Assembly: GCA_937873555.1 (NCBI GenBank)
Contig: CALMWN010000561.1
Span: 1 to 17,217 of the forward strand
Length of the DNA stretch: 17,217 nucleotides
Direction: 5' to 3'
Source: an uncultured Clostridia bacterium
Lineage (GTDB): Bacteria > Bacillota > Clostridia > Acetivibrionales > CALMWN01
The notes under the pieces: generated by a model
Told to the model about the DNA's origin: nothing
What the model saw: only the letters and a program-made list of their open reading frames with translations
The model's database searches: none
Made by a program: the position numbers and the translations under genes
Part shown: positions 1-7,758 of the stretch, piece after piece
Layout of the letters: every line of letters begins with the position of its first letter
Numbering within the stretch: position 1 is the stretch's first letter

Positions 1-47
1 GAGATTTCTGCCTGTCTCGTGGGCTCGGAGATGTGTATAAGAGACAG
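1..47 (+). other. Illumina Nextera adapter with i7 index (not genomic)
   Basis: Bases 14-47 match the Nextera read-2 transposase adapter, ending in the mosaic-end sequence AGATGTGTATAAGAGACAG. Bases 1-5 (GAGAT) fit the end of the P7 primer and bases 6-13 (TTCTGCCT) fit the Nextera i7 index primer N703 as I recall it. This is library DNA left on the contig, so genomic sequence begins at base 48. Confidence 0.96.
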
Positions 48-1795
48 ATGCAAAGCCAGGTCAAAAGGTAATAGCCGAAATTGTAAAATGGCCTGAGAAA
101 AGGAGAAACGCCGAGGGCAGGATAATAGAAATAATAGGGGATAAAAACGACCCCGGTACTGATATTATATCTATAATAAAATCCTATAATTTAAGCGAAA
201 GCTTTCCCGAAGATGTTGTACAGCAGGCCGAATCAATAGGTGAAACCGTTACTGAAGCAATGCTTAAGGGGAGAAGGGATCTAAGGCAGCTCAGAATGGT
301 GACGATCGATGGAGAGGATGCAAAAGACCTTGATGATGCCGTATCCATAGAAAAGCTGCCGGGGGGAATTCTCAGGCTTGGTGTCCATATTGCCGATGTC
401 AGCCATTATGTCACTGAGAATTCACCGCTTGACAGGGAAGCTTTGAAGAGAGGGACAAGCGTATATCTTGTCGACAGGGTTATCCCCATGCTGCCCAAGA
501 AGCTTTCGAACGGTATCTGCAGCCTCAATCCCAGAGTGGACAGGCTTGCTTTTACGGTTATGATGGATATTGACTCAACAGGGAAGGTTGTCAACCATGA
601 GATATTTGACAGCGTGATAAATATAGATGAAAGGATGACCTATAACAATGTTTACAAGATTCTGGCAGAGGATGATCCCGAGCTGAAAGAAAGATATGAT
701 TACCTGCTGGATGACTTTAAAACCATGGAGGAACTGGCTCTCATGCTCCGCAACAAAAGAACGGCCAGAGGAGCCATTGATTTTGATTTTGAAGAGGCAA
801 AAATAATTCTGGATGAAAAAGGCAGGCCAACTGCGGTTAAAAGGTATGAAATCACAATTGCCAACAAAATAATTGAAGAATTCATGCTGGCTTGCAATGA
901 GACGGTGGCAGAGCATTTTTACTGGGCGAATGTACCTTTTGTTTACAGGATACATGAAGACCCGGATACAGAAAAGATAGAAAGCTTCAATGAGTTTGTC
1001 GGCAACTTCGGGTACCATGTGAAAGGTATAAATAAAATCCATCCAAAGGCTTTGCAGGAGCTGCTCTCCAAGGTTAAGGGAAAAAAAGAGGAGCGCATAA
1101 TAAGTACAGTAATGCTCCGCTCACTGCAAAAGGCCAAATACAGCAACCACAACCACGGACATTTCGGACTGGCAGCCAAGTTTTACTGCCATTTTACTTC
1201 TCCTATCAGGCGTTATCCGGATTTGATAATCCACAGGATTATGAAGGAGTATATTAAAGGCAGAGTGAATCAGGCGCGAGAAGACTTTCTGAACGAAAAT
1301 CTGCCGGAGACAGCCAGGCTTTGCTCCGAAAGGGAGCGCATAGCTGAAGAAGCCGAGAGGGAAACTGAGGACCTCAAGAAAGTTGAATTTATGAAGGAAC
1401 AAGAAGGAGAGGTATTCGAAGGTATAATTGCCAATGTCACATCCTTTGGCATGTTTGTGGAGCTTGACAATACCATAGAGGGCCTTGTAAGAATGAGTGA
1501 CATGGAGGATGACTATTACATCTTCAATGACAAGCAATATTGCCTTGTAGGTGAGAGGACCAGAAAGACATACAGGATAGGGGACCTGGTCAGGGTTAAG
1601 CTTGTGAGAGCGGATATTGCAAACAGACAGATAGATTTTATACTGGCAGAAGATGTTCCGGATGATGAAAATAATGACAAAGCGGAGATTACCGATATGG
1701 TCATAAAAAGGAAACGCCCGCGCAAGGGAAGGGGCATCGAAGAAAAGGTAAAGCGGCATGTGCACGGCATCGCCAAAAGAAAGAAAAAATCCTGA
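48..1795 (+). CDS. rnr: Ribonuclease R, 5'-truncated by the contig end
   Basis: This is a 3'-5' exoribonuclease of the RNase II/RNB family that degrades structured RNA and takes part in RNA quality control. The reading frame is open from the adapter junction, and the bases before the first internal ATG (260) already encode family sequence (AKPGQKVIAEIVKWPEKRR from base 50). About 581 residues are visible of a protein usually 700-760 long, so the N-terminal HTH and first cold-shock domain are missing. The RNB domain shows the catalytic acidic motif TIDGEDAKDLDDAV (codons from about 302) and CHFTSPIRRYPDL near 1190-1222. A C-terminal S1 domain starts near GEVFEGIIANVTSFGMFVEL, followed by a Lys/Arg-rich tail ending AKRKKKS. 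Many Firmicutes have smpB directly after rnr; here a terminator and an opposing gene follow instead. Confidence 0.95.
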
Positions 1796-1829
1796 TGCTT
1801 GAAATTATAAACGGCAGCTGTCAATTAAC

Positions 1830-1858
1830 AAGCCCCGGGTTATTTGTCCAGGGCTTTT
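1830..1858 (+). terminator. Intrinsic terminator after rnr
   Basis: AAGCCC pairs with GGGCTT, with an inner GG/CC extension across one mismatch, a loop of about 7 bases and a TTTT tail. It lies 35 bases after the rnr stop codon. Confidence 0.75.
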
Positions 1859-1892
1859 AATGTGGTATGGCGACAGTTGAATTTCATTGATG

Positions 1893-2120
1893 TTATACTA
1901 CAAGATTTTTAATCTCTTCAAGGAATTTATCATAGTTATCAGAGTGAACTTCAACTTTTATGGGTTTGCTAAGATCGAGACTGAAAATACCCATTATTGA
2001 TTTTGCATCAACTACATATCGCCCTGAAGACAAGTCTACATCGAAATCATATTTATTTACGATATTGACAAAATCCTTTACATCATTGATTGACTTTAAC
2101 ATAACATTAAATGATTTCAT
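1893..2120 (-). CDS. HPr-like protein lacking the phosphorylatable histidine
   Basis: A 75-residue protein with the HPr fold signature. The stretch GRYVVDAKSIMGIFSLDLS (residues 33-51) matches the HPr region around regulatory Ser46, here Ser41. True HPr carries the phosphoenolpyruvate-dependent phosphorylation site at His15 in a GLHARPA-like loop. Here that region reads SINDVKDFVN and contains no histidine, so the protein cannot be a normal PTS phosphocarrier. Related histidine-less HPr-like proteins occur in Clostridia; their role is not established to my knowledge. The start is clear: AAGGAGG precedes the ATG by 6 bases. It is transcribed alone, convergent with rnr and divergent from mtaB. 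Confidence 0.85.
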   Translation of the reverse strand: MKSFNVMLKSINDVKDFVNIVNKYDFDVDLSSGRYVVDAKSIMGIFSLDLSKPIKVEVHSDNYDKFLEEIKNLVV

Positions 2121-2187
2121 ACCAATTACCTCCTTAAGGATTTATATTTTAAATCATTGAAATCTCGGGATATACAGGCTTAAATCC

Positions 2188-2216
2188 ATATTATCCTGTT
2201 TAATATTCCAAGTCAA
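2188..2216 (-). promoter_or_regulatory. Promoter of the HPr-like gene
   Basis: On the minus strand, TTGACT (2211-2216) is followed after 17 bases by TAATAT (2188-2193), about 68 bases upstream of the ATG. The -35 box matches 5/6 and the -10 box 4/6 of the vegetative consensus. Confidence 0.55.
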
Positions 2217-2224
2217 TGAGTATA

Positions 2225-2253
2225 TTGTTAAAAAAATGTTATTCGTTTATAAT
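2225..2253 (+). promoter_or_regulatory. Promoter of mtaB
   Basis: TTGTTA (2225-2230), a 17-base spacer and a perfect TATAAT (2248-2253). This gives a leader of about 120 bases before mtaB. A 10-bp inverted repeat, ACAGGCTTAA (2174-2183) and TTAAGCCTGT (2266-2275), straddles the divergent promoter pair and may be an operator for both, but that is only a suggestion. A second TATAAT at 2334-2339 has no good -35 box. Confidence 0.6.
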
Positions 2254-2377
2254 AAATGTGTTGAATTAAGCCTGTTTGTATGTATATACCACTTGTTGTG
2301 CATTATTAACAAACTTTTTCGGAAGAATTTATATATAATGCAGTGCTGAAAGATACTATCAGTCCGGGAGAAAATTA

Positions 2378-3685
2378 ATGAAAAAAGCAGCATTCTATAC
2401 ACTGGGATGTAAAGTCAACCAGTATGAAACAGAAGCGATTTCGGGCCTTTTTGAGAAGGAAGGCTATGAGATAGTCGGCTTTGACGAGAAAGCGGATGTA
2501 TATGTTATCAATACCTGTACAGTTACAAACTTAAGTGACAGGAAGTCCAGACAAATGATCAGGAGAGCAAAACATAACAATGAAGACTCCATTGTTGTTG
2601 TTGCAGGGTGCTATGCTCAAACTGCTCCCGGTGAAGTCAGCAGCATACCCGGTGTCAACCTGGTTATAGGCACTAAGGACCGCTCCAGGATAATTGAGCA
2701 TATCAGAAAAATTGAATCAGACAGGGCTCAGATTGTACAGGTTGAAGATATAATGCATACGAAAGGCTTTGAGGAGCTTGTCCTGGACAACTACAAGGAA
2801 CGGACCAGGGCATTTCTGAAGATACAGGAGGGCTGCAGCCAGTTTTGCACATACTGCATTATTCCTTATGCCAGGGGGCCGATTAGGAGCAGGCTGCCCG
2901 GTGACGTTCTTTGCGAGGTTGAAAAGCTTGCAGGGGCCGGCTTTAAGGAAGTTGTACTGACAGGCATTCACATTGCTTCCTATGGGAAGGATATAAGGGG
3001 CACATCCCTTCTTGATATTATCGGGAAGATACATGCTATTGAGGGCATTGAGAGGATACGTCTTGGTTCCATTGAGCCGACAACCATTACCAGGGAGTTC
3101 GTGGCTGCAGCCGGGAGTATGGAAAAGCTTTGCCCGCATTACCACATATCTCTTCAAAGCGGCTGCGATGAAACTTTGAAAAGGATGAACAGGAAATATA
3201 CGACTGCCATGTACAGGGAGGCTGTTGAGATGCTTCGGCGGAATATCCCGGATGTAGCTGTCACCACGGATGTGATGGTAGGATTCCCGGGGGAGACTGA
3301 AGAGGAGTTCTCCAAGACCTATGAGTTCCTTAGGGAGATTGCATTCATGAAAATGCACATATTCAAGTACTCGCCCAGAAAAGGCACACCGGCAGCCGAT
3401 TTCACAGGTCAGATAGCGCCTGAGAAAAAAGAAGAAAGAAGCAACCTCCTGCTCAAGCTCTCCGATGCAAATGCTTTCAGCTTCAACAGCAGCTTTAAAG
3501 GCAGGGTCATGCCGGTGCTTTTTGAGCAGGAAGCCGTACCGGGAGAAGGAATACTTGAAGGGCATACTCCAAACTATATAAGGGTTTTGTGTAAAGCAGA
3601 ACCTGCAATGAAGGGAAATATTCATGGTGTCAGGCTTGACAGGTCTGTGGGGGATTATATGGAGGGGGATATAGTAATCCCGTGA
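2378..3685 (+). CDS. mtaB: tRNA (t6A37) methylthiotransferase MtaB
   Basis: A 435-residue radical-SAM enzyme that turns N6-threonylcarbamoyladenosine at tRNA position 37 into its 2-methylthio derivative (ms2t6A). The N-terminal methylthiotransferase domain has its three cluster cysteines at C11 (TLGCKVNQYE), C47 (NTCTVTN) and C78 (AGCYAQ). The radical-SAM cluster motif GCSQFCTYC gives C153, C157 and C160, followed by IIPYARGPIRSR. The C-terminal 60 residues fit a TRAM RNA-binding domain. Length and N-terminal sequence fit MtaB rather than MiaB or RimO. GGGAG lies 8 bases before the ATG. No convincing terminator follows. Confidence 0.93.
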   Translation: MKKAAFYTLGCKVNQYETEAISGLFEKEGYEIVGFDEKADVYVINTCTVTNLSDRKSRQMIRRAKHNNEDSIVVVAGCYAQTAPGEVSSIPGVNLVIGTKDRSRIIEHIRKIESDRAQIVQVEDIMHTKGFEELVLDNYKERTRAFLKIQEGCSQFCTYCIIPYARGPIRSRLPGDVLCEVEKLAGAGFKEVVLTGIHIASYGKDIRGTSLLDIIGKIHAIEGIERIRLGSIEPTTITREFVAAAGSMEKLCPHYHISLQSGCDETLKRMNRKYTTAMYREAVEMLRRNIPDVAVTTDVMVGFPGETEEEFSKTYEFLREIAFMKMHIFKYSPRKGTPAADFTGQIAPEKKEERSNLLLKLSDANAFSFNSSFKGRVMPVLFEQEAVPGEGILEGHTPNYIRVLCKAEPAMKGNIHGVRLDRSVGDYMEGDIVIP

Positions 3686-3749
3686 TAATATACAGTGTGT
3701 TTCCTGTCTCATATTCTGGGTTATATAGTCAAATACGGGTTTATATATC

Positions 3750-3778
3750 TTGCATATATTTACATGTTGTATTAATAT
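3750..3778 (+). promoter_or_regulatory. Possible promoter of ireB
   Basis: TTGCAT (3750-3755), a 17-base spacer and TAATAT (3773-3778) in a very AT-rich stretch after mtaB. Several other AT-rich hexamers nearby could serve, so this is a weak call. Confidence 0.3.
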
Positions 3779-3832
3779 ATATGTATAAGAAACACAACTG
3801 TTTTTTGAATTATTAATACCGTTTACCGCTTT

Positions 3833-3864
3833 GGCGGCGCTAGCATTACTATTTTGCGCCAGCC
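3833..3864 (+). other. GC-rich hairpin in the ireB leader
   Basis: GGCGGCGC (3833-3840) pairs with GCGCCAGCC (3856-3864): 8 base pairs with one bulged A and a 15-base loop. It stands out in an AT-rich leader and ends 26 bases before the ireB ATG. No U tract follows, so it is not a terminator; an mRNA leader structure is possible. Confidence 0.45.
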
Positions 3865-3889
3865 TTAAATGCTGGGAGAGTGATTGGAT

Positions 3890-4144
3890 ATGACCATAAA
3901 TGAAACTATGATGTTCAAGGTTGAGAAGGAAAAAGATAACGAGGCAAGGGAAATACTCTTATCTGTTTATAAAGCTTTGGGTGAGAAGGGTTACAATCCT
4001 ATAAACCAGATAGTCGGGTATATACTTTCCGGAGACCCCACATACATAACCAATCATCAGAATGCAAGAAGCATTATCAGAAGGCTGGAACGGGATGAAC
4101 TCCTTGAAGAGATTGTGAGATTTTACCTGGATAAGAATAAATGA
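3890..4144 (+). CDS. ireB: IreB family regulatory phosphoprotein (UPF0297/YrzL)
   Basis: An 84-residue protein of the UPF0297 family. In Enterococcus faecalis, IreB is a substrate of the Ser/Thr kinase IreK and phosphatase IreP and affects cephalosporin resistance. The N-terminal NETMMFKV resembles the DETVRF segment that carries the phosphorylated threonines, with Thr2 and Thr6 as candidates here. The core YKALGEKGYNPINQIVGYILSGDPTYITNH is family-typical. A TTG at 3884 is in frame, but GGGAG (3874-3878) fits the ATG at 3890 much better. Downstream ruvX and the DUF1292 gene are the usual companions; here an aldo/keto reductase lies between. Confidence 0.92.
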   Translation: MTINETMMFKVEKEKDNEAREILLSVYKALGEKGYNPINQIVGYILSGDPTYITNHQNARSIIRRLERDELLEEIVRFYLDKNK

Positions 4145-4147
4145 TAT

Positions 4148-4177
4148 AAACCCCCGTATAAGCGGGGGTTTAGTTTT
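4148..4177 (+). terminator. Strong hairpin terminator between ireB and the reductase gene
   Basis: AAACCCCCG (4148-4156) pairs perfectly with CGGGGGTTT (4163-4171) around a 6-base loop, followed by AGTTTTGTT. It starts 3 bases after the ireB stop and ends about 29 bases before the next start codon. It either ends ireB transcription or attenuates read-through into the downstream genes. Confidence 0.85.
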
Positions 4178-4205
4178 GTTACAATATAAACATGGAGCTG
4201 GCAAT

Positions 4206-5147
4206 ATGGATTATGTAAAACTGGGTAAAACGGGAATCGAGGTTTCCCGGCTTTGCTTCGGAGCTTTGGTAATCGGTCCGCTGCAGGTCGGACTACCGGT
4301 TGAAAAAGGTGCGGATGTTATTATAAAAGCGCTTGAGCTTGGAGTAAATTTTATTGACACGGCAGAACTGTATGGAACCTACTCTCATATAAGGGAAGCA
4401 ATAAAGCGCTCCGGTAAAAAGCCCGTCATTGCTTCCAAATCTTATGCATATACAGCCCGGGGAGCTGAAGAGAGTCTGGAAAAGGCCAGAAAGGAAATGG
4501 ACCTGGATGTGATAGACATTTTCCTTATGCATGAGCAGGAAAGCAGACTTACTCTAAAGGGACACCGCGAAGCACTGGAATATTATATTTCTGCAAAAGA
4601 GAAAGGTCTTATAAGAGCTGTGGGAGTATCCACTCACAATGTCGAGGTTGTGGAAGCGGTATGCGGTATGCCGGAGATAGATGTTGTGCACCCGATTGTC
4701 AATAAAACGGGATTGGGTATCAACGACGGAAGCATAAGTGAAATGTTGACTGCAGTCGGAAAAGCATTTGACTGCGGCAAGGGAATATATAGCATGAAGC
4801 CTTTCGGCGGAGGAAACCTGTTGAATTCTTTCGGTGAGGCTGTCAGCTTTGTGCTTGATTTGTCCTGTATACATTCTGTGGCTGTAGGAATGCAGTCGGA
4901 AGAAGAAGTTGAGATGAATGTACACATATTTGAGACAGGGGATATGCCTCAAGCCACGGAAAACCTGATCAGGGACAAAAAGCTGCATATCGACTATTGG
5001 TGTGAAGGCTGCGGCAAATGCTGTGAAAGGTGCGGTCAGAATGCGCTTGAGGTTGTGGACGGAAAGGCTGTAGTAAACAGAGAGGCATGTGTTTTATGCG
5101 GATACTGCAGCAGCTCGTGCCCGGCATTTGCCATCAAGATATGCTGA
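4206..5147 (+). CDS. Aldo/keto reductase with C-terminal 2x[4Fe-4S] ferredoxin domain
   Basis: A 313-residue oxidoreductase. The (beta/alpha)8 aldo/keto reductase domain covers about residues 1-255 and keeps the catalytic tetrad: Asp51 and Tyr56 in DTAELYG, Lys78 in ASKS, His109 in LMHEQ. The last 55 residues form a ferredoxin-like module with two CxxCxxCxxxC motifs (CEGCGKCCERC and CVLCGYCSSSC), which bind two 4Fe-4S clusters. Such fusions probably couple NAD(P)H to ferredoxin-type electron carriers; the substrate is unknown. GGAG lies 8 bases before the ATG at 4206. An in-frame TTG at 4176 lies in the terminator tail and is not credible. It sits between ireB and ruvX, 41 bases before ruvX. 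Confidence 0.9.
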   Translation: MDYVKLGKTGIEVSRLCFGALVIGPLQVGLPVEKGADVIIKALELGVNFIDTAELYGTYSHIREAIKRSGKKPVIASKSYAYTARGAEESLEKARKEMDLDVIDIFLMHEQESRLTLKGHREALEYYISAKEKGLIRAVGVSTHNVEVVEAVCGMPEIDVVHPIVNKTGLGINDGSISEMLTAVGKAFDCGKGIYSMKPFGGGNLLNSFGEAVSFVLDLSCIHSVAVGMQSEEEVEMNVHIFETGDMPQATENLIRDKKLHIDYWCEGCGKCCERCGQNALEVVDGKAVVNREACVLCGYCSSSCPAFAIKIC

Positions 5148-5188
5148 TGTTTATTGAAAAGATCTGAATTTATGAATGGAGGCTATAC

Positions 5189-5605
5189 ATGCGTATAATG
5201 GGAGTGGATTATGGAGACAGCAGAATCGGCATTGCTGTCAGCGACCCTTTCGGGTGGACGGCACAAGGACTTGAGACAATAAACTGGAGTGGAAGCCTTG
5301 GGAGACCTGTTGAAAGGATCAAACAGCTCATTAAAGAGTATAATGCCGAAAAAATAGTAGTTGGTTTTCCCAGAAATATGAATGGAACGCTTGGCCCGCG
5401 TGCAGAAAAGACCCTGGAATTCATCCGGGTGCTTGCAGAGAAAACCGGACTGGAGGTTATAAAATGGGATGAACGGCTGTCTACGGTTGCCGCAAGCAGG
5501 ACAATGCATGAACTGGGAATAAAAACCTCAAAGAAAAAGGGTGTGGTGGATCAAATCGCTGCTGTGCATATATTGCAGGGATATCTGGATAGCCTTGGGA
5601 AATAG
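5189..5605 (+). CDS. ruvX: RuvX/YqgF family putative Holliday junction resolvase
   Basis: A 138-residue RNase H-fold nuclease of the YqgF family, variously assigned to Holliday junction resolution and 16S rRNA 5' processing. The acidic catalytic residues are visible: Asp7 in MGVDYGDSRIG, Glu95 in KWDERLST and Asp121 in GVVDQIAAVHILQGYL. The motif VGFPRNMNGT is also typical. TGGAGG precedes the ATG by 7 bases. It follows the reductase gene in the same direction and precedes the DUF1292 gene, the usual clostridial order. Confidence 0.94.
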   Translation: MRIMGVDYGDSRIGIAVSDPFGWTAQGLETINWSGSLGRPVERIKQLIKEYNAEKIVVGFPRNMNGTLGPRAEKTLEFIRVLAEKTGLEVIKWDERLSTVAASRTMHELGIKTSKKKGVVDQIAAVHILQGYLDSLGK

Positions 5606-5647
5606 GCTTTATATTTTAATAATGTAGTATTAAACAGAGGAATACTA

Positions 5648-5656
5648 TGATATAAT
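5648..5656 (+). promoter_or_regulatory. Extended -10 promoter before the DUF1292 gene
   Basis: TGATATAAT is a perfect extended -10 element (TGnTATAAT), 34 bases upstream of the ATG. No clear -35 box is visible, as is common with extended -10 promoters. It suggests the DUF1292 gene can be made independently of ruvX. Confidence 0.55.
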
Positions 5657-5690
5657 TTGAAAGCATAAAAGAAGCAGGGAGGGATTGGAA

Positions 5691-5990
5691 ATGTCCGAAG
5701 AGAGAGATGATACAGTCGTATTGATTGACGAAAATGGTGATGAAGTGGAATTCGAACATCTGGACACTATAGAAATGGACGGAAACGAGTATGTAGTGCT
5801 TATACCTCTTCAGGAGGAAGATAACGAGGTTCAGGAAGAAGATGAAACGGCTGATGAGGTCGTTATACTTAAATTGGAGCATAACTCGGAAGGCGAAGAT
5901 TCCTTTATAAGTGTTGAGGATGAAAACGAGCTGAATAAAGTATTTGAAGAGTTTAAAAGCAGAATGGAAGAGGAATATGACTTTTCATAA
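5691..5990 (+). CDS. DUF1292 family protein (YrzB-like)
   Basis: A 99-residue, strongly acidic protein without membrane segments. The start MSEERDDTVVLIDENGDEVE and the middle NEYVVLIPLQ...EEVVILK-like pattern fit the DUF1292/YrzB family, which is nearly always found with ireB and ruvX in Firmicutes. Its function is unknown. AGGGAGGG (5677-5684 region) sits 7 bases before the ATG at 5691; an in-frame TTG at 5685 overlaps the ribosome binding site and is unlikely. A strong terminator follows. Confidence 0.88.
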   Translation: MSEERDDTVVLIDENGDEVEFEHLDTIEMDGNEYVVLIPLQEEDNEVQEEDETADEVVILKLEHNSEGEDSFISVEDENELNKVFEEFKSRMEEEYDFS

Positions 5991-6011
5991 ATGCCGCAAA
6001 GATATTCCCCT

Positions 6012-6046
6012 AAATATAGCCGGTAAAGCTTTGCCGGCTATATTTT
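6012..6046. terminator. Bidirectional terminator between the DUF1292 and PilZ genes
   Basis: AAATATAGCCGG (6012-6023) is perfectly complementary to CCGGCTATATTT (6034-6045), with further pairing inside, and a T tract on the plus strand. The genes on both sides converge on it. The PilZ gene's stop codon (6038-6040) lies within its right arm. Confidence 0.8.
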
Positions 6047-6742
6047 GTCTGAGATGTTGTTTTTAAGCAGCTGCCGCTGCTGGTTAAATATATACCTGAC
6101 AATAGATTCGCTGTCTTTTTGTGATATTTCCAGTATAAAGAGTCCGAGCTCAAACATTGTCTGCCTTTTGATTTCAATAGGTATATTTCTGACAACTTTG
6201 CACAGAGCGTCGATAATTGTATCGTTTGCCAGCCATATCCTAAGATTCAGCCTGGAACCTTTGGGAATATCATCTTCTGTGACTATACATGCACCGTTGC
6301 CGCTGATATTTTTTGTTATAGCCTTTTTATACTCGGAAAGCTGATTATTAACTCCGGCATCATCAGGGGGTTCTTCCAGGATGAACTGATAAGCTGCTTT
6401 AAGATTGCAGTCCAACCTGAAATAGCTTCTCCTTTGAATTTTCATAAAATCACTTTCAATTTTCACATAAAGGACAATAAGATTATCAAGCTTCTCCTTA
6501 TGGGATATCACACCTGTAAAGTTCAATATGCCATGCCTGTCATGACGGAATATAATCCTTACATTCGTACCGTTTACTATAAGCATAAGCCTGGACTCGT
6601 GAACAGGAGCAGCAATAACTATGGTGTCATGGTTGACGACATCCATAAGCTGACTTATATATGTTTGTCCAATTTTTCCGCCTGATTTGTTTATCAATTC
6701 CAATTCAAGCCTTGTACCGATTTTCATTTCCTTTGCATTCAT
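6038..6742 (-). CDS. YcgR-like flagellar brake / PilZ domain protein
   Basis: A 234-residue putative cyclic-di-GMP receptor. Residues 1-95 fit the N-terminal YcgR domain and the rest is a PilZ domain. The c-di-GMP binding signature is intact: RSYFR (R105xxxR109) within QRRSYFRL, and NISGNG (N145xSxxG150). In related bacteria such proteins slow flagellar rotation or regulate surface behaviour when c-di-GMP rises. No flagellar genes are in view. The ATG at 6742 is preferred because TGAGGAT lies 9-10 bases upstream; an in-frame TTG at 6757 falls inside that binding site. Confidence 0.9.
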   Translation of the reverse strand: MNAKEMKIGTRLELELINKSGGKIGQTYISQLMDVVNHDTIVIAAPVHESRLMLIVNGTNVRIIFRHDRHGILNFTGVISHKEKLDNLIVLYVKIESDFMKIQRRSYFRLDCNLKAAYQFILEEPPDDAGVNNQLSEYKKAITKNISGNGACIVTEDDIPKGSRLNLRIWLANDTIIDALCKVVRNIPIEIKRQTMFELGLFILEISQKDSESIVRYIFNQQRQLLKNNISDKI

Positions 6743-6772
6743 CAGAATTATCCTCAAAAGATGATATTTATA

Positions 6773-6800
6773 ATTGTACCGGTATGGTAGAAAACTTCAA
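6773..6800 (-). promoter_or_regulatory. Promoter of the PilZ gene
   Basis: On the minus strand TTGAAG (6795-6800), a 16-base spacer and TACAAT (6773-6778), about 31 bases upstream of the start codon. Confidence 0.5.
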
Positions 6801-6884
6801 TTAACGGTATCCTTATATATTATCGACTTATATTTATATTATATAAAGTCTTCAAATTTGTCCATATGCAAGTAAATAGTATGT

Positions 6885-6912
6885 TTGATACTTTTAATTT
6901 CCAGTATAATAT
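6885..6912 (+). promoter_or_regulatory. Likely promoter of the HAD-exonuclease pair
   Basis: TTGATA (6885-6890) is followed by overlapping -10 candidates: TAATAT at 6907-6912 with a 16-base spacer, or the better TATAAT at 6905-6910 with only 14. The exact -10 box is uncertain. Confidence 0.45.
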
Positions 6913-6953
6913 AGTAAAATAAAGTAGTTATTCTATACATAAGGAGTAGAAAA

Positions 6954-7757
6954 ATGGCATATAAATTAATGGCTGTGGACATAGATGGCACACTTCTTGA
7001 CAGCAGGGACAGGCTTACAGAGGTAACAAAAAAGGCAATACGTCTGGGAGTTGAGAACGGCCTTATATTCACAATTTCTTCAGGAAGGCCCATTCAGGGT
7101 ATTGAGCATTTAAATGAACAGTTAAATCTGGATTTGCCCTTCATTACATATAACGGTGCCATGGTAGTAATGGGCAAGTCAAGAAAAATATTATATGAAC
7201 AGAAGATGGCTGCAGATGATGTCAAGAGTATTTTTTCTCTTGGAGAAAGGTATAATACGAGTATTATACTGTGGTCCAACAATACCCTGTATGCCAACCG
7301 TATTGACGCGCGAACGACCAAATACAGCGAAGGATTCCGTGTGGAGCCCGTTATAATCCGTGATCCGGAAGAGATTGCCCAAAAGGGAGTTACAAAGATG
7401 CTGTGGTATGATGAAATTGAGCTGATAGACAGGTATGAAAAGGAAGTAGGACAGTTCTTAGGCGACAATATCAATTATCATACATCGAAGCCCATATATC
7501 TGGAGTTTGTCGATAAGAGAGCTTCCAAGGCCATAGCAATGGAAAGGCTCGGAGAGCATTACGGGATCAAAAGAGAGGAAATGATTGCAGTAGGTGACGG
7601 GGCAAATGATTTGTCCATGATAGAGTACGCCGGGCTGGGAGTGGCTATGGCCAATGCAAAGGATGAAGTGAAGGCTAAGGCGGACTATATCACACTTTCC
7701 AATGATGAAGACGGAGTTGCCAATGTAATATACAAATTTGTACTTGGCCGGGAGTAA
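6954..7757 (+). CDS. Cof-type HAD-IIB family phosphatase
   Basis: A 267-residue haloacid-dehalogenase superfamily hydrolase of the Cof/IIB type, which usually dephosphorylates sugar phosphates, nucleotides or flavin precursors. All motifs are present: motif I DIDGTLLD (nucleophile Asp9, acid Asp11), motif II TISSGRP, motif III Lys in RASKAIAM, and motif IV GDGANDLSM. A C2 cap of about 110 residues lies between motifs II and III. The specific substrate cannot be read from the sequence. AAGGAG lies 8 bases before the ATG. Its stop codon is separated from the next gene by one base, so the two are very likely co-translated. Confidence 0.93.
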   Translation: MAYKLMAVDIDGTLLDSRDRLTEVTKKAIRLGVENGLIFTISSGRPIQGIEHLNEQLNLDLPFITYNGAMVVMGKSRKILYEQKMAADDVKSIFSLGERYNTSIILWSNNTLYANRIDARTTKYSEGFRVEPVIIRDPEEIAQKGVTKMLWYDEIELIDRYEKEVGQFLGDNINYHTSKPIYLEFVDKRASKAIAMERLGEHYGIKREEMIAVGDGANDLSMIEYAGLGVAMANAKDEVKAKADYITLSNDEDGVANVIYKFVLGRE

Positions 7758-7758
7758 C

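Noticed and set aside
575..1765. Long minus-strand frames opposite rnr (155 and 214 codons)
   Set aside because: They lie antisense to conserved RNB and S1 domains and have no credible starts.
2717..3712. A 331-codon minus-strand frame opposite mtaB
   Set aside because: It is antisense to a fully convincing radical-SAM gene and has no family features.
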